Below are positions 36,706 to 50,261 of a stretch of 64,000 bases of DNA, piece by piece. A program made the translations under genes and the position numbers. The notes below the pieces were generated by a model that was given only the letters and a program-made list of their open reading frames with translations, did no database searches and was not told the DNA's origin. The stretch's first letter is position 1, and each line of letters starts with the position of its first letter. The stretch covers positions 24,889,394-24,953,393 of the forward strand of contig CM046882.1 in assembly GCA_025667525.1 (NCBI GenBank), given 5' to 3'. The stretch is from Glebionis coronaria (taxonomy: Eukaryota; Streptophyta; Magnoliopsida; Asterales; Asteraceae).

Positions 36706-38306
36706 TGATAGGTGTGTAAACACCCATCCTTTTACCACTTAATTCTGGCTAAAACGAGACCAAAACACGTATTTAATATCATTTGTTTGGAATTATGCGT
36801 GGTTTTTGTGTTTATTGTGTTTTCAGAGCCAACCGGATGAATATTGAAGAAAATATGGGATTGCACGGGTTTTACTGAAGAAAAGGACTCAAGATAAAGT
36901 CTATTGTCCAAGAGATGCAAAAGATTTGAAGTCACTGGGCCTATTCGAAGATTTATCGAAGAAAAGGACCAAAGATGGAAGATTTACACAAGTCGAAGAA
37001 ACTCAAGTCTATTAAACGAAGAAATTAAAAGACGAGTTAAATTTAATCGACGACAAATCCCGAATCAGGATCGAAAACGGAAACTTTTCTGAAAAGACGA
37101 AAAGACAAGAAGAACGGGAGAAAGCCCACTCACCAACCAAAGGACAAGCCTATATAAAGCTCACCCCTCACACATTTTAGTCAGTTAGTTTTTAGTTTTC
37201 TCTCCTCCTTCTTTTTCTCCCTTTAGTTCGTCCCATCACCAACACCATTAGGGTGTTTGGTGATTTTGATCTTTAATTTTCAATCTTGTAATTCTTAATC
37301 TTTGTTTTGTTATTGTTAAAACATTAATCATCAATACAAAGTCTTGTTTAATCTTTCCATTTCATCTTGTTCATCATCATCTTTATCTTCAAGTTCTTAA
37401 GTTCTTATTTTATTGAGTTTGATCTTCAAAAGTTGTTGGGATTTGTGTTTTTGTTAATGGGATTTGTAGTTTATGGTTAGTAGATGCTTTGTGTTTAGTT
37501 TTATTTAAGATTTGGTGAAAAATTTGGTGATTTTGGATTAAATTCGATCTTCCTTGTTCTTCGGGTATTGTTACTGTATCTGTGTTTCCAGACTTCCGGA
37601 TGAACACAAAACTTCCGGATGAACACAAAAGTTCCGAGTGAACATAAAAGTTCCGGATGAGCATCATCTTCCGAATGAACTAAGAAAGTTCCGGATGAAT
37701 ATTAAAAGTTCCGAATGAGTTTCATTTTCAAAAGTTCCGAGTCAATATAAAGTTCCGAATGAGTTTTGGTTTAAAAGTTCCGAATCAGTTGAAAACGTCC
37801 GAACGAACTGAAAGTTTCGGATGAACCTAATCTTCCGAATGAACCAATGTTCCGGATGAGTCAAAAGTTCCGAATGAGTATTTCTTAAAAGTTTCGAATG
37901 AGTGTAAAGTTCCGCATGAACCAAACTTCCGAATTAACTTCCGATTAAAGTTCCGAATCAAGGTGATCCTAGTGAAAAAGATCCGGATGAACAAAGTTCC
38001 GAATTAAGGTTAAATAAGTTCCGAATCAATCATTCTTGAGCATCATTTATTATCACTGTTTCTTTAGTGTTACTGTTTCCCCATTTTAACTTTAATTTCA
38101 GTTTTCATTTTAATTTTAATTCACGTTTTTATTGATTGTCATTAAAGTAATTGTCTTTGATTTAAATTTTCATTTAATTTTTTTTATTAAATCAGAAAAC
38201 CAAACCTTTTTATTTACTAACCAAGAACAATCATTCCACTTAAGACCGAGATCAATTCGAGAGGACTGTGAGATTAAAATTGAACCCAATCAAAAACCAT
38301 GTATCA
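36706..38306 (+). repeat. Athila element 2, 5' LTR (1601 bp)
   Basis: TATA box TATATAAAG at 37151-37159. The word array 37590-38030 uses a different variant from element 1: AAGTTCCGGATGAAC and AAGTTCCGAATGAG. Confidence 0.93.
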
Positions 38307-38528
38307 AATGGTGCCGCTGCCGGCTCTTCTCGTTAAGATCAAAAGTTTTTTGTGAGAACTTGGATTTTGGGATCCGTTCCCCGTGAACGTTACTTTTTCA
38401 TCAAAAATTTTCAAAAAAAAAAAAAATCCTAAAAAATATAAAATTTTCAAAAATACAAAAAAATTAAAAAACATAAAAACCAAAAATATTTTTGCTTTGT
38501 TTTTCTTTGTTCGTTCTTTTGCAGGTGT

Positions 38529-41500
38529 ATGCGCACTCGATCCACGTCATATCAAGAGCCCGAGCCTCTCGATCACTTAGACATGGCCGGTGTACCACCT
38601 CAAATCAATAATAACAACAACAACCCGCCTTTCAACAACATGAACAATAACAACAACAATGAGCCCCTTCCGGATAATCGCCCGATGATTGAATTGCTGC
38701 AAGCTCATGTAGATGGCAACACGGATCCAATTGTCATACCTCCAATTGCCGCCAACAACTTTGAGCTAAAATCAGGCTTTATCCAGATGGTCTCCGCTCA
38801 ACCATTCTTGGGACGTACCATTGATGATCCTCACGACCATATCAAGAGATTCTTGCAACTTACTAACACGGTCAAATTCAATGGCGTTCCACAAGAGGTT
38901 ATAAGGTTACAACTTTTTCCCTTTTCTTTAAAGGGACAAGCCCGGCATTGGCTTGCTAAGGAACCGCCACAGAGTATTCTCTCGTGGACGGATTTGGAAA
39001 CAAAGTTCATCAATTACTTTTTCCCACCCTCTCGTACTACCGCTTTGCGGAATGAGATCATAAATTTTGAACAAAAGTACGATGAGGCGTTCAGTGAATC
39101 TTGGGATCGTTTTAAAGATCTTTTAAGAAAATGCCCACAACATGGTTTTACCAAAGTACATCAAATTAATACTTTTTACAATGGTTTAAGCATGAGTGAC
39201 CAAGATTCACTGAACAGTGCCTCGGGGGGTAATCTATTGGCTAAGACTTCCAATGCTGCTTGGGACATCATTGAGAATAAATCTCGTGTGCAAACCAAGA
39301 GTGTTCGGACCAATGTCGCTAGTGCTAGCACTAGTGACAGCGACAAGCGATTGGACAAAATCACTACGCTTCTTGAATCGCTTGTCACCCACACCGTCAG
39401 CAACAACAACAGCAACAACGCTAAAAACGCTCAAGTTAACGCTGTCAGCCAACCTTGTGAAATATGCGGTGGTCCTCACTCTTACACAACTTGTACCGCC
39501 ACCCAAGACTACCCTGCTGAGAATGTGAATGCGGCATATGGCACCTATCCTCAACCTGCTTATCAAGCTAGACCTCAAGGTGACCGTAATTTACTTAGCT
39601 ACCGCAGCAACAACTATCTTTCACCACCTGGCTTTCCTCCTACCAACCCAAACCAACAATCAAACCTCAATCGCCCTCCTCAACAACAACAACAACCTAG
39701 ACAACCATACATCCCTCCTCACAAGCAACAACAACCACCTCAACGTAACAACCAAGTTTACCAACAACCTGCTTATCAACCACCCGCATACAATCCTCCT
39801 CCCAACCAAACCACCACTGCATTGCACCAAGAGGTTGCAACCTACATGAGGACCAATGATGTGATCGTGGAAAATCTCCAACAGGAAGTGCGAAACTTGA
39901 AAGCAGACTTGGTCAAGCAAGGAAACGATTTGAGAGCCGACATGAGAAACACGTTGGATAGCCAAACTAATGATCTGAGGAACATGATGGCTGGTTTCTT
40001 CCAAGGTAATCAACCCTCTTCTTCGGGTACTCTTCCGAGTTACACTGTTGCAAATCCAAGAGGGGAGATGAAAGCAATCACCACTCGAAGTGGCAAAGGT
40101 ACCAAGGAACCCGAGCTTCCTATATCTCCACCAGTGGTTGTGACTAAGGAGAACGAGTCACCTGCTCCTATTCCTCATCCTTCCCCTTCCCCAATTTCTC
40201 CACCTCTTCCTTCTACCCCTCCTCCACCCGTGGTTGTGAGTGATCCTATTCTCCCAAAGCCTTCCTCTTCTTCCAATATACCTTATCCATCTAGGTTGAG
40301 GAAAGAGAAGCAAAAGAGCAAGGATGATATTCAGGTTTCGAACTTCCTTAAAATGTTCAAACAATTGAATTTCAATATCTCCTTCGCTGAGGCTCTCGCT
40401 CACATGCCCAAATACGCGAAAATGTTTAAAGATCTTCTGAGCGACAAGGAAAAGCTCCTAGATATTGCCAACACCCAACTTAATGAGAATTGCTCTGCAG
40501 TGCTCTTAAGGAAATTGCCAACCAAGCTTGGTGATCCGGGTCGTTTTCTTATCCTTTTCAATTTCCCGGGAGTAGAGAATTGCATGGCCCTAGCCGATCT
40601 AGGTGCCAGTATTAATCTTATGCCTCTAAGCGTTTGGAAGCAATTATCTCTCCCAGAGCTAGTCCCCACCAAAATGACTTTGGAATTGGCCAACCGTACG
40701 GTTGCTTATCCAGTGGGGATAGCCGAAGACGTCATTGTAGGAGTCGACAAATTCACCTTCCCTGCTGATTTTGTTGTCGTCGACTACGAGATGGACCCCC
40801 GTGTGCCACTAATTATTGGTCGTCCATTCTTGAGGACCGGTCGCACTCTCATCGATGTGGAAGCCGGTGAGCTTATCATGAGAGTGGGTGACGATAAAGT
40901 AGTCTTCAACATGGGAAAGCTTTCTAAACAACCTTATTCATATGAGAGTGTTAATTGTATTGACGTTCTTGATGAGGCTTGTGAAGAACACTTCAAAGAT
41001 GCTTGTAAAAATATTCCTACCTCTCTTCCCAATGTTGAGACCGTTTCCTCTATCGACTCATCACTATCTCTATTTGGAGAAAGTGGTTTCCTTTGGAAAG
41101 ATTTGAAAGCCACCATGGGAGATGTGCATTTAGACAATCACGAATATACTACCAATTGGGATGAAGATCTCAGCTTCATTAAATACCTTCTCAAAGAAGA
41201 CAATCCTTCTCCTTCATCTCCCACGGTTATTGCTATCGATACTCCGACTTCGAATACGCCTCCCGTCGACAATCCTCCGGATCTAGAACTTAAGGAGTTG
41301 CCGCCCCATCTTGAGTATGTATTCCTTGAAGAAGAGAAGAAGTCGCCAGTCATCATTGCTAAGGATTTGAAGGATGAAGAGAAAGCCCGACTTGTCGCCG
41401 TGTTGAAAGATCATAAGAAGGCTATTGCTTGGAAGATTTCAGACATTCGTGGAATTGATCCTCACTTCTGCACACACAAAATTCTCATGGAGGACGACTT

Positions 41501-44192
41501 TAAGCCCACAATTCAAAGCCAACGAAGGGTGAATCCAAAAATCCATGAAGTCATCAAAACAGAGGTTATCAAACTTCTTGATGCGGGTATGATTTACCCT
41601 ATTTCGGATTCACCATGGGTTAGTCCAATCCATTGTGTTCCCAAGAAGGGCGGAATAACCGTTGTTCCCAATGAACACAACGAGTTGATTTCCACTCGTC
41701 TCGTTACTGGGTGGAGAGTTTGTATAGACTACCGCAAACTCAATGATGCCACGAGAAAGGATCATTTCCCTCTACCTTTTATGGACCAAATGCTTGAACG
41801 TTTAGCGGGTAATGAATATTAATGCTTTCTTCATGGTTTCTCGGGTTATTTCCAAATACCCATCGATCCCCAAGATCAAGAGAAGACAACATTCACTTGT
41901 CCCTATGGCACATTTGCTTACAAAAGAATGCCTTTTGGCTTATGTAATGCGCCCGGGACTTTCCAAAGGTGCATGTTAGCTATCTTCCATGACATGGTTG
42001 AACAAACCATGGAAGTCTTCATGGATGATTTCTCGGTCTTCGGGGATTCCTTCTCTTCTTGCCTTGCCAATTTGGAACGTATGCTTAAGCGGTGCGAAGA
42101 CACTCGCCTTGTTCTGAATTGGGAAAAATTCCATTTTATGGTAAAAGAAGGCATCGTGCTTGGACATAAGATCTCGAAAGCCGGTCTTGAAGTAGACCGT
42201 GCTAAAGTCGATGTTATCGCAAAGTTGCCTCCACCTTCAACCGTGAAGGGTGTAAGAAGTTTCCTGGGTCATGCGGGCTTCTACCGTCGATTCATCAAAG
42301 ATTTTTCTCAAATCGCTCGCCCGATGACCCACCTCTTGGAAAAAGATACTCCTTTTATCTTTTCCAACGAGTGTCTTGAAGCCTTCAACTCGCTTAAGGA
42401 TAAGCTAACTAAGGCACCCGTCTTGGTTACCCCTAATTGGGAGCTTCCCTTTGAGTTGATGTGCGACGCTAGTGATTTTGCTATTGGAGCGGTTCTTGGA
42501 CAAAGAGTGAACAAACACTTCCAACCGATCCATTACGCTAGCAAGACAATGACGGGGGCACAATTGCATTATACGACAACCGAAAAAGAGCTTTTAGTTG
42601 TTGTCTATGCCTTTGAAAAATTTCGCCCCTATCTTGTCCTTTCTACCACAATTGTGTACACCGATCATTCCGCGCTGAAGTACTTGTTGACAAAGCAAGA
42701 TTCCAAACCAAGACTTCTTCGTTGGATTTTGCTGCTCCAGGAATTTAAAATCGAAATTCGCGATAAAAAAGGAGCAGAAAACCTAGCCGCGGATCATCTC
42801 AGCAGACTTGAGGATCCATACCAAGGGGATCATCCAAATAAAGAAATCAATGATTCTTTTCCCTTGGAGACCTTAATGTCTATAAACTCGAAGTCGAATG
42901 AAACCCCGTGGTTTGCAGATTTTGCAAACTACTTGGCGGGTGGAATTCTCAAGGAAGGGTTGACGTCTCAACAAAAGAAAAAGTTCTTCACCGACATTAA
43001 GACTTACTTTTGGGACGACCCTTACCTATTCAAACAATGTGCCGATCTGATTATCCGCCGATGTGTTGACGGACCGGCAGCGTCTGAAATCCTTGATGCT
43101 TGCCACAAAGGACCCACCGGTGGTCACTTTGGTCCCAACTACACCGCCAAAAAAGTGTTTGATTCGGGATTTTATTGGCCCTCCATATATCGTGACGCTC
43201 ACGATATGGTTAAAAGATGTGATGTTTGCCAAAAACAAGGCACGATCACACATAAAGACGAGATGCCTCAGAATTTCATTCAAGAGTGTGAAATCTTTTA
43301 TGTTTGAGGTATCGACTTTATGGGGCCATTCCCTTCTTCTAAAGGAAACAAATACATCCTTGTAGTCGTTGACTACGTTTCAAAGTGGGTTGAAGCCAAA
43401 GCTTTACCCACTAATGACGCAAGGGTGGTTTGTAACTTTTTGAAAGCTCTATTCGCCAGATTCGGTGTACCTCGTGCCATTATTAGTGATCGTGGGACTC
43501 ATTTCTGCAATGACCAATTTGCTAGAGTCATGGCTAAGTACGGTGTAAACCATCGTCTTTCCACAGCCTACCACCCACAAACTAATGGGCAGGCCGAAAT
43601 ATCCAACCGAGGACTGAAGCGAATTCTTGAAAGAACCGTGGGAGAGCATCGTGCCTCGTGGGTTGATAAACTTGATGATGCTTTGTGGGCTTTCCGCACT
43701 GCTTACAAGACCCCGATCGTCTATACGCCTTATCGTCTTGTGTACGGGAAAGCGTGTCACCTCCCCATTGAGTTGGAGCACAAGGCTTATTGGGCATTGA
43801 AGTGGGCTAATTTTGATATTAACAAAGTCGGTGATCATAGGAAGCTCCAACTCAATGAGCTGAATGAACTCCGGAATGAGGCTTATGAAAATTCTTTGAT
43901 CTATAAGGAAAAGACTAAGCTCATTCATGACTCTAAGATTAAGAACCGAGAGTTCCATGTTGGAGACAAAGTCTTACTTTTTAACTCTCGGTTAAAAATC
44001 TTCTCGGGAAAGCTCAAATCTCGTTGGTCCGGCCCATTCACCATTGCCCAAATTTTTCCATATGGTACTCTCGAGCTCGCTCAACCTGATGGACCAAATT
44101 TTAAGATGAATGGCCAACGAGTGAAGTTGTACTTTGGTGAGGACACCTCTCAGGAGGTGATTCCATCCCTCACCACGTTCCCCATGAACTAA
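38529..44192 (+). pseudogene. Athila-like gag-pol, element 2, two nonsense codons
   Basis: Same domain order as element 1 and 1888 codons in one frame throughout, without frameshift. Break 1 is TAA at 41820-41822 in the RT palm, where element 1 has a Tyr codon. Four codons on, the first catalytic Asp of RT (FLDG) is His (CAT 41832-41834). Break 2 is TGA at 43305-43307, a Trp codon in element 1, just before the integrase catalytic core. Gag, protease and the FMDD box are otherwise intact, so gag and protease up to residue 1097 could still be made. Poly-Asn length in the N-terminus differs from element 1. Confidence 0.95.
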
Positions 44193-44200
44193 TTTTGGGT

Positions 44201-44258
44201 CGAGTCAGGCTCGTGACTCGGTTATCAAAAACAAGCGCTCCTCGGGAGGCAGCCCGAG
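44201..44258 (+). other. Two hairpins after pol, element 2
   Basis: Sequence identical in both stems and loops to element 1. Hairpin 1 at 44201-44220, hairpin 2 at 44241-44258. Confidence 0.6.
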
Positions 44259-45135
44259 TATCTATCCTTTTATGTTTTAACCTCCTAAGTGTAGGGGGAC
44301 CTCTATAGGGTGTTTGTCTTTGTGTGGTGATGTGATTACAGGGATAAGTGCACTCTTGGAATCTCTGACGAACCGTGCTCCCGTGTTATCCGAAATCCGG
44401 TTCTATCTCTCAACTATCGTGATTCAATTTTCTTCATACTCACATTTGAAATTGATCACTTTAGTTGTCTCTTCCTTAACTTGAGTTAACCAACGTGCAC
44501 AATGTCATAAGTGTAGGGGAGACTTCTCCCACATGCTTAAACATTGAGGACAATGTTTATCTTAAGTGTAGGGGGGACTTCTATCGAAGTTTTAAGTGGA
44601 CTTTTCCATGAAAATGCCTTCATTTAACCGGAAAATCATATTTTTCAACATTTTTCAAATTTTTTATTAACTTTGGCAATTTAGTCGTGATTTTTAAATT
44701 TTTATCGTTGCTTTCATATGTATATATCCCGCAATAAAGTCAAATTTTAATAAAGTGGTGTAGCTAGTTTAGAAGTCTTTGACATATTAGGCCCGTTGCG
44801 TTTATTTTGACTCAACCCGAATAGACTTATCCAAGTTTATTCTAGCTAGTATCCTTAACCATGTAGACCTTAATTGGTTTATTAGGCTAAGTATCCACGA
44901 GTCTCATTACTTGAGATTTTAAATTGTGGAGGGCGAGAAATGATAGAGTCAATTATAAGTCGGTATTCTTGCACAAGCTCACTTGGTGTAATTATTTGCC
45001 TATTCTCCCATCACTTGCTAATAATTTATCTACAATAAGTAAGGTCGTACGATTTGAAAGGTTACTTAGCTTCTAGCCCAAGATCGTTTAAAAGTTGCTC
45101 GGTAATGATAAGAGTTCATAGCCAAGGCATAACTT

Positions 45136-45327
45136 ATGAAGCGGGGCGCGAAGATTGGCGAGTCCGAAAAGGCCCTAACAAGGCATGAGGATTCCATTTT
45201 ATTGCTAAAGATCCAAAGTGATGTGAAAAGCATTATTCCTAAAGTTAATATGAAGGATCAAGACTCACGACGAAAAGCAATCAACTCCCATAAAGATCAT
45301 GGAGAAGTCTATCCGAAAAGACCCTAA
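45136..45327 (+). CDS. Small ORF downstream of pol (63 codons), element 2
   Basis: Starts at the same ATG as in elements 1 and 3 and ends at TAA after EVYPKRP. The purine-tract words of this element are at 44286-44299, 44508-44520, 44563-44577 and, next to the LTR, 46107-46119. Function unknown. Confidence 0.35.
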   Translation: MKRGAKIGESEKALTRHEDSILLLKIQSDVKSIIPKVNMKDQDSRRKAINSHKDHGEVYPKRP

Positions 45328-46121
45328 CAAGGTATGAGGATAAATAGATCCAAGTCCGAAAAGGAGGCGGATCGTTGTATCTCAAAATCCCAAATAGAGA
45401 TTGAAGAAATAATCATGAAGTGGTGGTCAACAAAGTTGGAGTACCCCTCAAAAGTCTCCAAGTGAAGAAACTCTATTACGATGAGAAGACCATTATCTCA
45501 AGCACGTCTCTCAAGATATGAAGTATGAAGTACATGCCAAATATCGGCCCGAGAAAGGTCTCAAATCGTGAACCAAGTTATGCCAAGATATGAACTTTTT
45601 GATATCCCGAGAAGCAGTTTTAAGAAATTTTGTCCTTTAGTTAACTATTGATCAAATCGTCCTACTTTGCTTTCAGCCTAAATAAACTATCGAAATAAGT
45701 CGAAAAATGCATCTTCATGATCATTCTAAGACAAAAATAAAATATAAGAGATACACCTAGGAATAAGGGAGTTTAAGCATTTAATTAAGCCATGTGTGTA
45801 AGTGTTTGAATTGCTAAATTATAATAACAATGATCTCGTTTTTAAGCTTAGTTTGGGGAACGTGAAACTTGAGGGTGATAAATCTTCGCAACACCAAAGC
45901 CCTAATGTAAGTCATCGATTTCTTTGCAAGTTATTTCCATGTAGCTATTTTCAAGTGAAAATGGTTTTCTATCCCTTTGTTACCTTTAAAGTTTGATTTC
46001 TTTAATTTTTGTTTAGTAGAATTTAAATAAGGCCAAGGTTGATTAATTATGAGAAAAGTGTAAACTTGCTTTATCACTAAGCATTGCATGAGGGCATGGC
46101 AATGGCTAAATGTAGGGGATT

Positions 46122-47726
46122 TGATAGGTGTGTAAACACCCATCCTTTTACCACTTAATTCTGGCTAAAACGAGACCAAAACACGTATTTAATATCATTT
46201 GTTTGGAATTATGCGTGGTTTTTGTGTTTATTGTGTTTTCAGAGCCAACCGGATGAATATTGAAGAAAACATGGGATTGCACGGGTTTTACTGAAGAAAA
46301 GGACTCAAGATAAAGTCTATTGTCCAAGAGATGCAAAAGATTTGAAGTCACTGGGCCTATTCGAAGATTTATCGAAGAAAAGGACCAAAGATGGAAGATT
46401 TACACAAGTCGAAGAAACTCAAGTCTATTAAACGAAGAAATTAAAAGACGAGTTAAATTTAATCGACGACAAATCCCGAATCAGAATCGAAAACGGAAAC
46501 TTTTCTGAAAAGACGAAAAGACAAGAAGAACGGGAGAAAGCCCACTCACCAACCAAAGGACAAGCCTATATAAAGCTCACCCCTCACACATTTTAGTCAG
46601 TTAGTTTTTAGTTTTCTCTCCTCCTTCTTTTTCTCCCTTTAGTTCGTCCCATCACCAACACCATTAGGGTGTTTGGTGATTTTGATCTTTAATTTTCAAT
46701 CTTGTAATTCTTAATCTTTGTTTTGTTATTGTTAAAACATCAATCATCGATACAAAGTCTTGTTTAATCTTTCCATTTCATCTTGTTCATCATCATCTTT
46801 ATCTTCAAGTTCTTAAGTTCTTATTTTATTGAGTTTGATCTTCAAAAGTTGTTGGGATTTGTGTTTTTGTTAATGGGATTTGTAGTTTATGGTTAGTAGA
46901 TGCTTTGTGTTTAGTTTTATTTAAGATTTGGTGAAAAATTTGGTGATTTTTGGATTAAATTCGATCTTCCTTGTTCTTCGGGTATTGTTACTGTATCTGT
47001 GTTTCCAGACTTCTGGATGAACACAAAACTTCCGGATGAACACAAAAGTTCCGAGTGAACATAAAAGTTCCGGATGAGCATCATCTTCCGAATGAACTAA
47101 GAAAGTTCCGGATGAATATTAAAAGTTCCGAATGAGTTTCATTTTCAAAAGTTCCGAGTCAATTTAAAGTTCCGAATGAGTTTTGGTTTAAAAGTTCCGA
47201 ATCAGTTGAAAACTTCCGAACGAACTGAAAGTTCCGGATGAACCTAATCTTCCGAATGAACCAATGTTCCGGATGAGTCAAAAGTTCTGAATGAGTATTT
47301 CTTAAAAGTTCCGAATGAGTGTAAAGTTCCGCATGAACCAAACTTCCGAATTAACTTCCGATTAAAGTTCCGAATCAAGGTGATCCTAGTGAAAAAGATC
47401 CGGATGAACAAAGTTCCGAATCAAGGTTAAATAAGTTCCGAATCAATCATTCTTGAGCATCATTTATTATCATTGTTTCTTTAGTGTTACTGTTTCCCCA
47501 TTTTAACTTTAATTTCAGTTTTCATTTTAATTTTAATTCACGTTTTTATTGATTGTCATTAAAGTAATTGTATTTGATTTAAATTTTCATTTAATTTTTT
47601 TTTTTATTAAATCAGAAAATCAAACCCTTTTATTTAATAACCAAGAACAATCATTCCACTTAAGACCGAGATCAATTCGAGAGGACTGTGAGATTAAAAT
47701 TGAACCCATACTAAATCAATGTATCA
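46122..47726 (+). repeat. Athila element 2, 3' LTR (1605 bp)
   Basis: TATA box at 46567-46575. The last 30 bp differ from the 5' LTR (CATACTAAATCAATGTATCA versus CAATCAAAAACCATGTATCA). Word array 47010-47440. Confidence 0.93.
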
Positions 47727-47731
47727 TAAAT

Positions 47732-49398
47732 CTTTGAGAGTAATGAAAATTTTTAGTTTTTGACATTATTCGGGGCTTAAACAATTGCATATACTTTCTT
47801 GTAGCCTTTTATTTGCCATTCTAAATTCTCTATAAAAGAATACAATAGAATAAAATCCATGTTCCGGTAGCCACGACCCCCGACCCCCGACTCCGTCACT
47901 GCCTCCTTGCATCTCTTGTTGTTACAAACACCTAATGATACATTGCCATTGTATAAAAAACGTCTCTTCAAGCTTAAGGAAAGATAAAAATGAAAGAAGA
48001 GTTATAACAAATACAAGTAATCTTTTTGACATTTTCTGGTGGTGAGTGCTGGAAAGCCTATGAGTGGGATGGTGGCATGGTGGTTTAACGGCGGAGTAAG
48101 GGAGAGGGTTTGAACGGTGATGCTGGAGATCGGAGTTAAGTGTATCTTATGCTAACGAAAATAGTAAGCGTCACAAAGGAGTTTCGACTTTGAGTAATTT
48201 TGCATATTAAAAGCTCTAATAAATTTTTAAAGGCTTGATTTAATAGCGTTTTATTGGGAGCTATTTTCTCAAGTGTGAAGCTAATGGGGTGTTTGGAAAA
48301 TCTTATTTGTGAAGCTAATGGTGGGTTTTAACGGGTCAAATTGCTAACTCTTTTTATGCACTTCATAATGGGTTGCGTCAGATTCCATGTTTGTCTATGT
48401 ATGATTCCAAAAGGACATCAAAAATCACCATTTACAACTTTCGGAAATTGTTTAGAGTTTGACCCGTTAGAGATATAATATAACTTAACCCATTTATTAT
48501 GAAATGGCTCAAATTTAATGCCTGTACCTTGAACCTGCATAATTATAGTATTCTTTGTTCTTAAAAATATTCATTTACCAAAGTTATTACCATTACCTCA
48601 TGTTTAATTAAGGAAAGGCAAGGTCCAAGGTTGTTATAAAGGGATTTTATTTTACTACTATAAGATATATAAGAAGTGTTTGTTATTAAGCTATTTTTTT
48701 CTTCCTATCTAGGTTTCAGACTCAACATAACGAGCCGACTAATCCTAACTCACAAGATGACTACCCCTTCGGATAGCTGGAGTTGGCCAAGGTGAATCTC
48801 CGCAACAAGGGGATTTTTACTCTCCCTTTTGGATTTTGTTGAGCCTTTTAACTTTGATCAAAACTTGTTTTGCATTATTTTACATATACTTCTAGGTTTC
48901 GTACGATTATTTCGGTCTTACATTACTAAAAAAATCTTATGAAAGTTTATATGCAATAAGAAATAAAAAAAATAGATAATATTGGTGGTTGGCCTATTTG
49001 TGGGCAAACCAGATAAAAAACGAACTAGATTTTAATTCGAAATTGTTTTAGTCAACTAGTCAACGAACCGGTTATGACGTAAACCGGTTATTTGAAAGAC
49101 AGTAGTACGGTACAAACTGGCTGAATAACCCGTTTGGGTCAAACCGATTTGGGTTAAATTAAAATAAAACACTTTTGGATGTATGGGGTGCTTACGTTGG
49201 AAATGTTTGCTAAAGGTAACACAAAAGCACATACCAATTGCAAGAAAGTTACTTATAAGGTAAATATTCATCCGCCTAAAATTACTTTGTGAAAACTAGC
49301 AACAATAACAATATTAATTGTTTGCAAAAGTATGTACACTAACCATTGAGGTGAACACTAATAGGTTGGGTTTGAGTTTCATACTAATTAATTCTAGA
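47732..49398. repeat. Segmental duplication copy B, right part; no intact gene
   Basis: Resumes the copy A alignment at the position of 2478 (CTTTGAGAGTAATGAAAAT), with a CCCCCGACTCCGTC-type stretch at 47880 like 2680. Another homologous stretch is 48590-48640 (TTATTACCATTACCTCATG versus 2880). 48060-48580 and 48660-49380 have no clear copy A match. 49060-49150 is a worn relic with AACCGGTTAT repeats. No coding gene recognised. Confidence 0.5.
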
Positions 49399-49404
49399 TT
49401 GGAA

Positions 49405-49831
49405 CCAATGTTTTGAACCCCGGGTTGACCCGGCCGGGTCAACCGGTTGACCCGGTTCCGATCAAAAAAGCGGGTCATATTGACCCGGTTTCACTTTTTC
49501 GAAACCCGGTTAGACCTGTCGGGTTTGGGGTAACCCGGGTCAACCCGGTTTTCAAACCCGACCAGCTTTCATTTTTTTTGGGTTTTTTCGTTTTTTAAAT
49601 AATATGTAAATGTTACGTATTTACGATGAAATTTTATTTTTACATATTATATTGGTTGGTAAACCTTCAATATACGGAAGTTTTTATGGTTTTATTATAT
49701 AATTTTTGTTAACTATTAAAAATATGAAAGAAAAAAAATATTTAGGAAACCGGGTCAACTCGGGTTGACCCGATTCGACCCACCCGATGACTCAACCGGA
49801 ATAATTTAAAAACCAAGTTTTAAAACATTGA
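49405..49831. mobile_element. TIR element with CCAATGTTTT ends (relative of 6795-7376)
   Basis: Left end CCAATGTTTTGAACCCCGGG; right end, reverse-complemented, TCAATGTTTTAAAACTTGG. The subterminal regions have GGGTTGACCCGG and GGGTCAACCCGG palindromes. The flanks TTGGAA (49399-49404) and TTGAAA (49832-49837) fit a 6-bp target duplication with one change. The empty site in copy A (2964 on) reads TTGCAA. AT-rich core, no coding. Confidence 0.7.
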
Positions 49832-49838
49832 TTGAAAC

Positions 49839-50253
49839 TAGAGGTGGCAAAACGGGCGGCCAGGCGGGAACGGGCGACGGGCTAAACGGGCGACGAACTA
49901 AAACGGACGGTGGGGCAAACGGGCGCGGGCTAAACGGGCACAAGCAAAACGGGCGGGCGGAACGGGCGGGCTAAACGGGCGCAAGCTTAAATGAGAAAAA
50001 AGACATATAAAAACGTTGAATTAATAAATAAAAATACTTGTTTAATAGCCGGGAATAAAAACTAAATATAAAATATCCGCCGAGTAGCCTAGTTAGTGTT
50101 TTACATGTGTGCCCATTAAGCCCATAATTTTTTTACATATACGCCCGTTTAGCCCATTAATAATAAATAATGAGCAAAAAGTGTCCTATCCTTTTTTAAA
50201 AATGGGCAAAAAGTACCCATATTTATCAAAATGGACAATATTTACCACCTCTA
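49839..50253. mobile_element. hAT MITE (415 bp)
   Basis: Perfect 8-bp target duplication ATTGAAAC (49831-49838, 50254-50261). TIRs TAGAGGTGGCAAA and, reverse-complemented right end, TAGAGGTGGTAAA. The left half is a run of ACGGGCG and GGGCTAAACGGGC words. Both terminus and duplication length are classic for hAT. It landed in the flank of the preceding TIR element, so it is the later event. Confidence 0.9.
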
Positions 50254-50261
50254 ATTGAAAC

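Larger units (their letters stand above)
36706..47726 (+). mobile_element. Athila-like Ty3/gypsy element 2 (11,021 bp), coding region broken
   Basis: Target duplication TAAAT (36701-36705, 47727-47731). 5' LTR 36706-38306 (1601 bp), 3' LTR 46122-47726 (1605 bp), both TGATAGG...GTATCA, differing at a number of positions and small indels. The primer site TGGTGCCGCTGCCGG (38309 on) has one change from element 1. Overall layout matches element 1, with 3% or so divergence in coding sequence by impression only. Confidence 0.95.
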
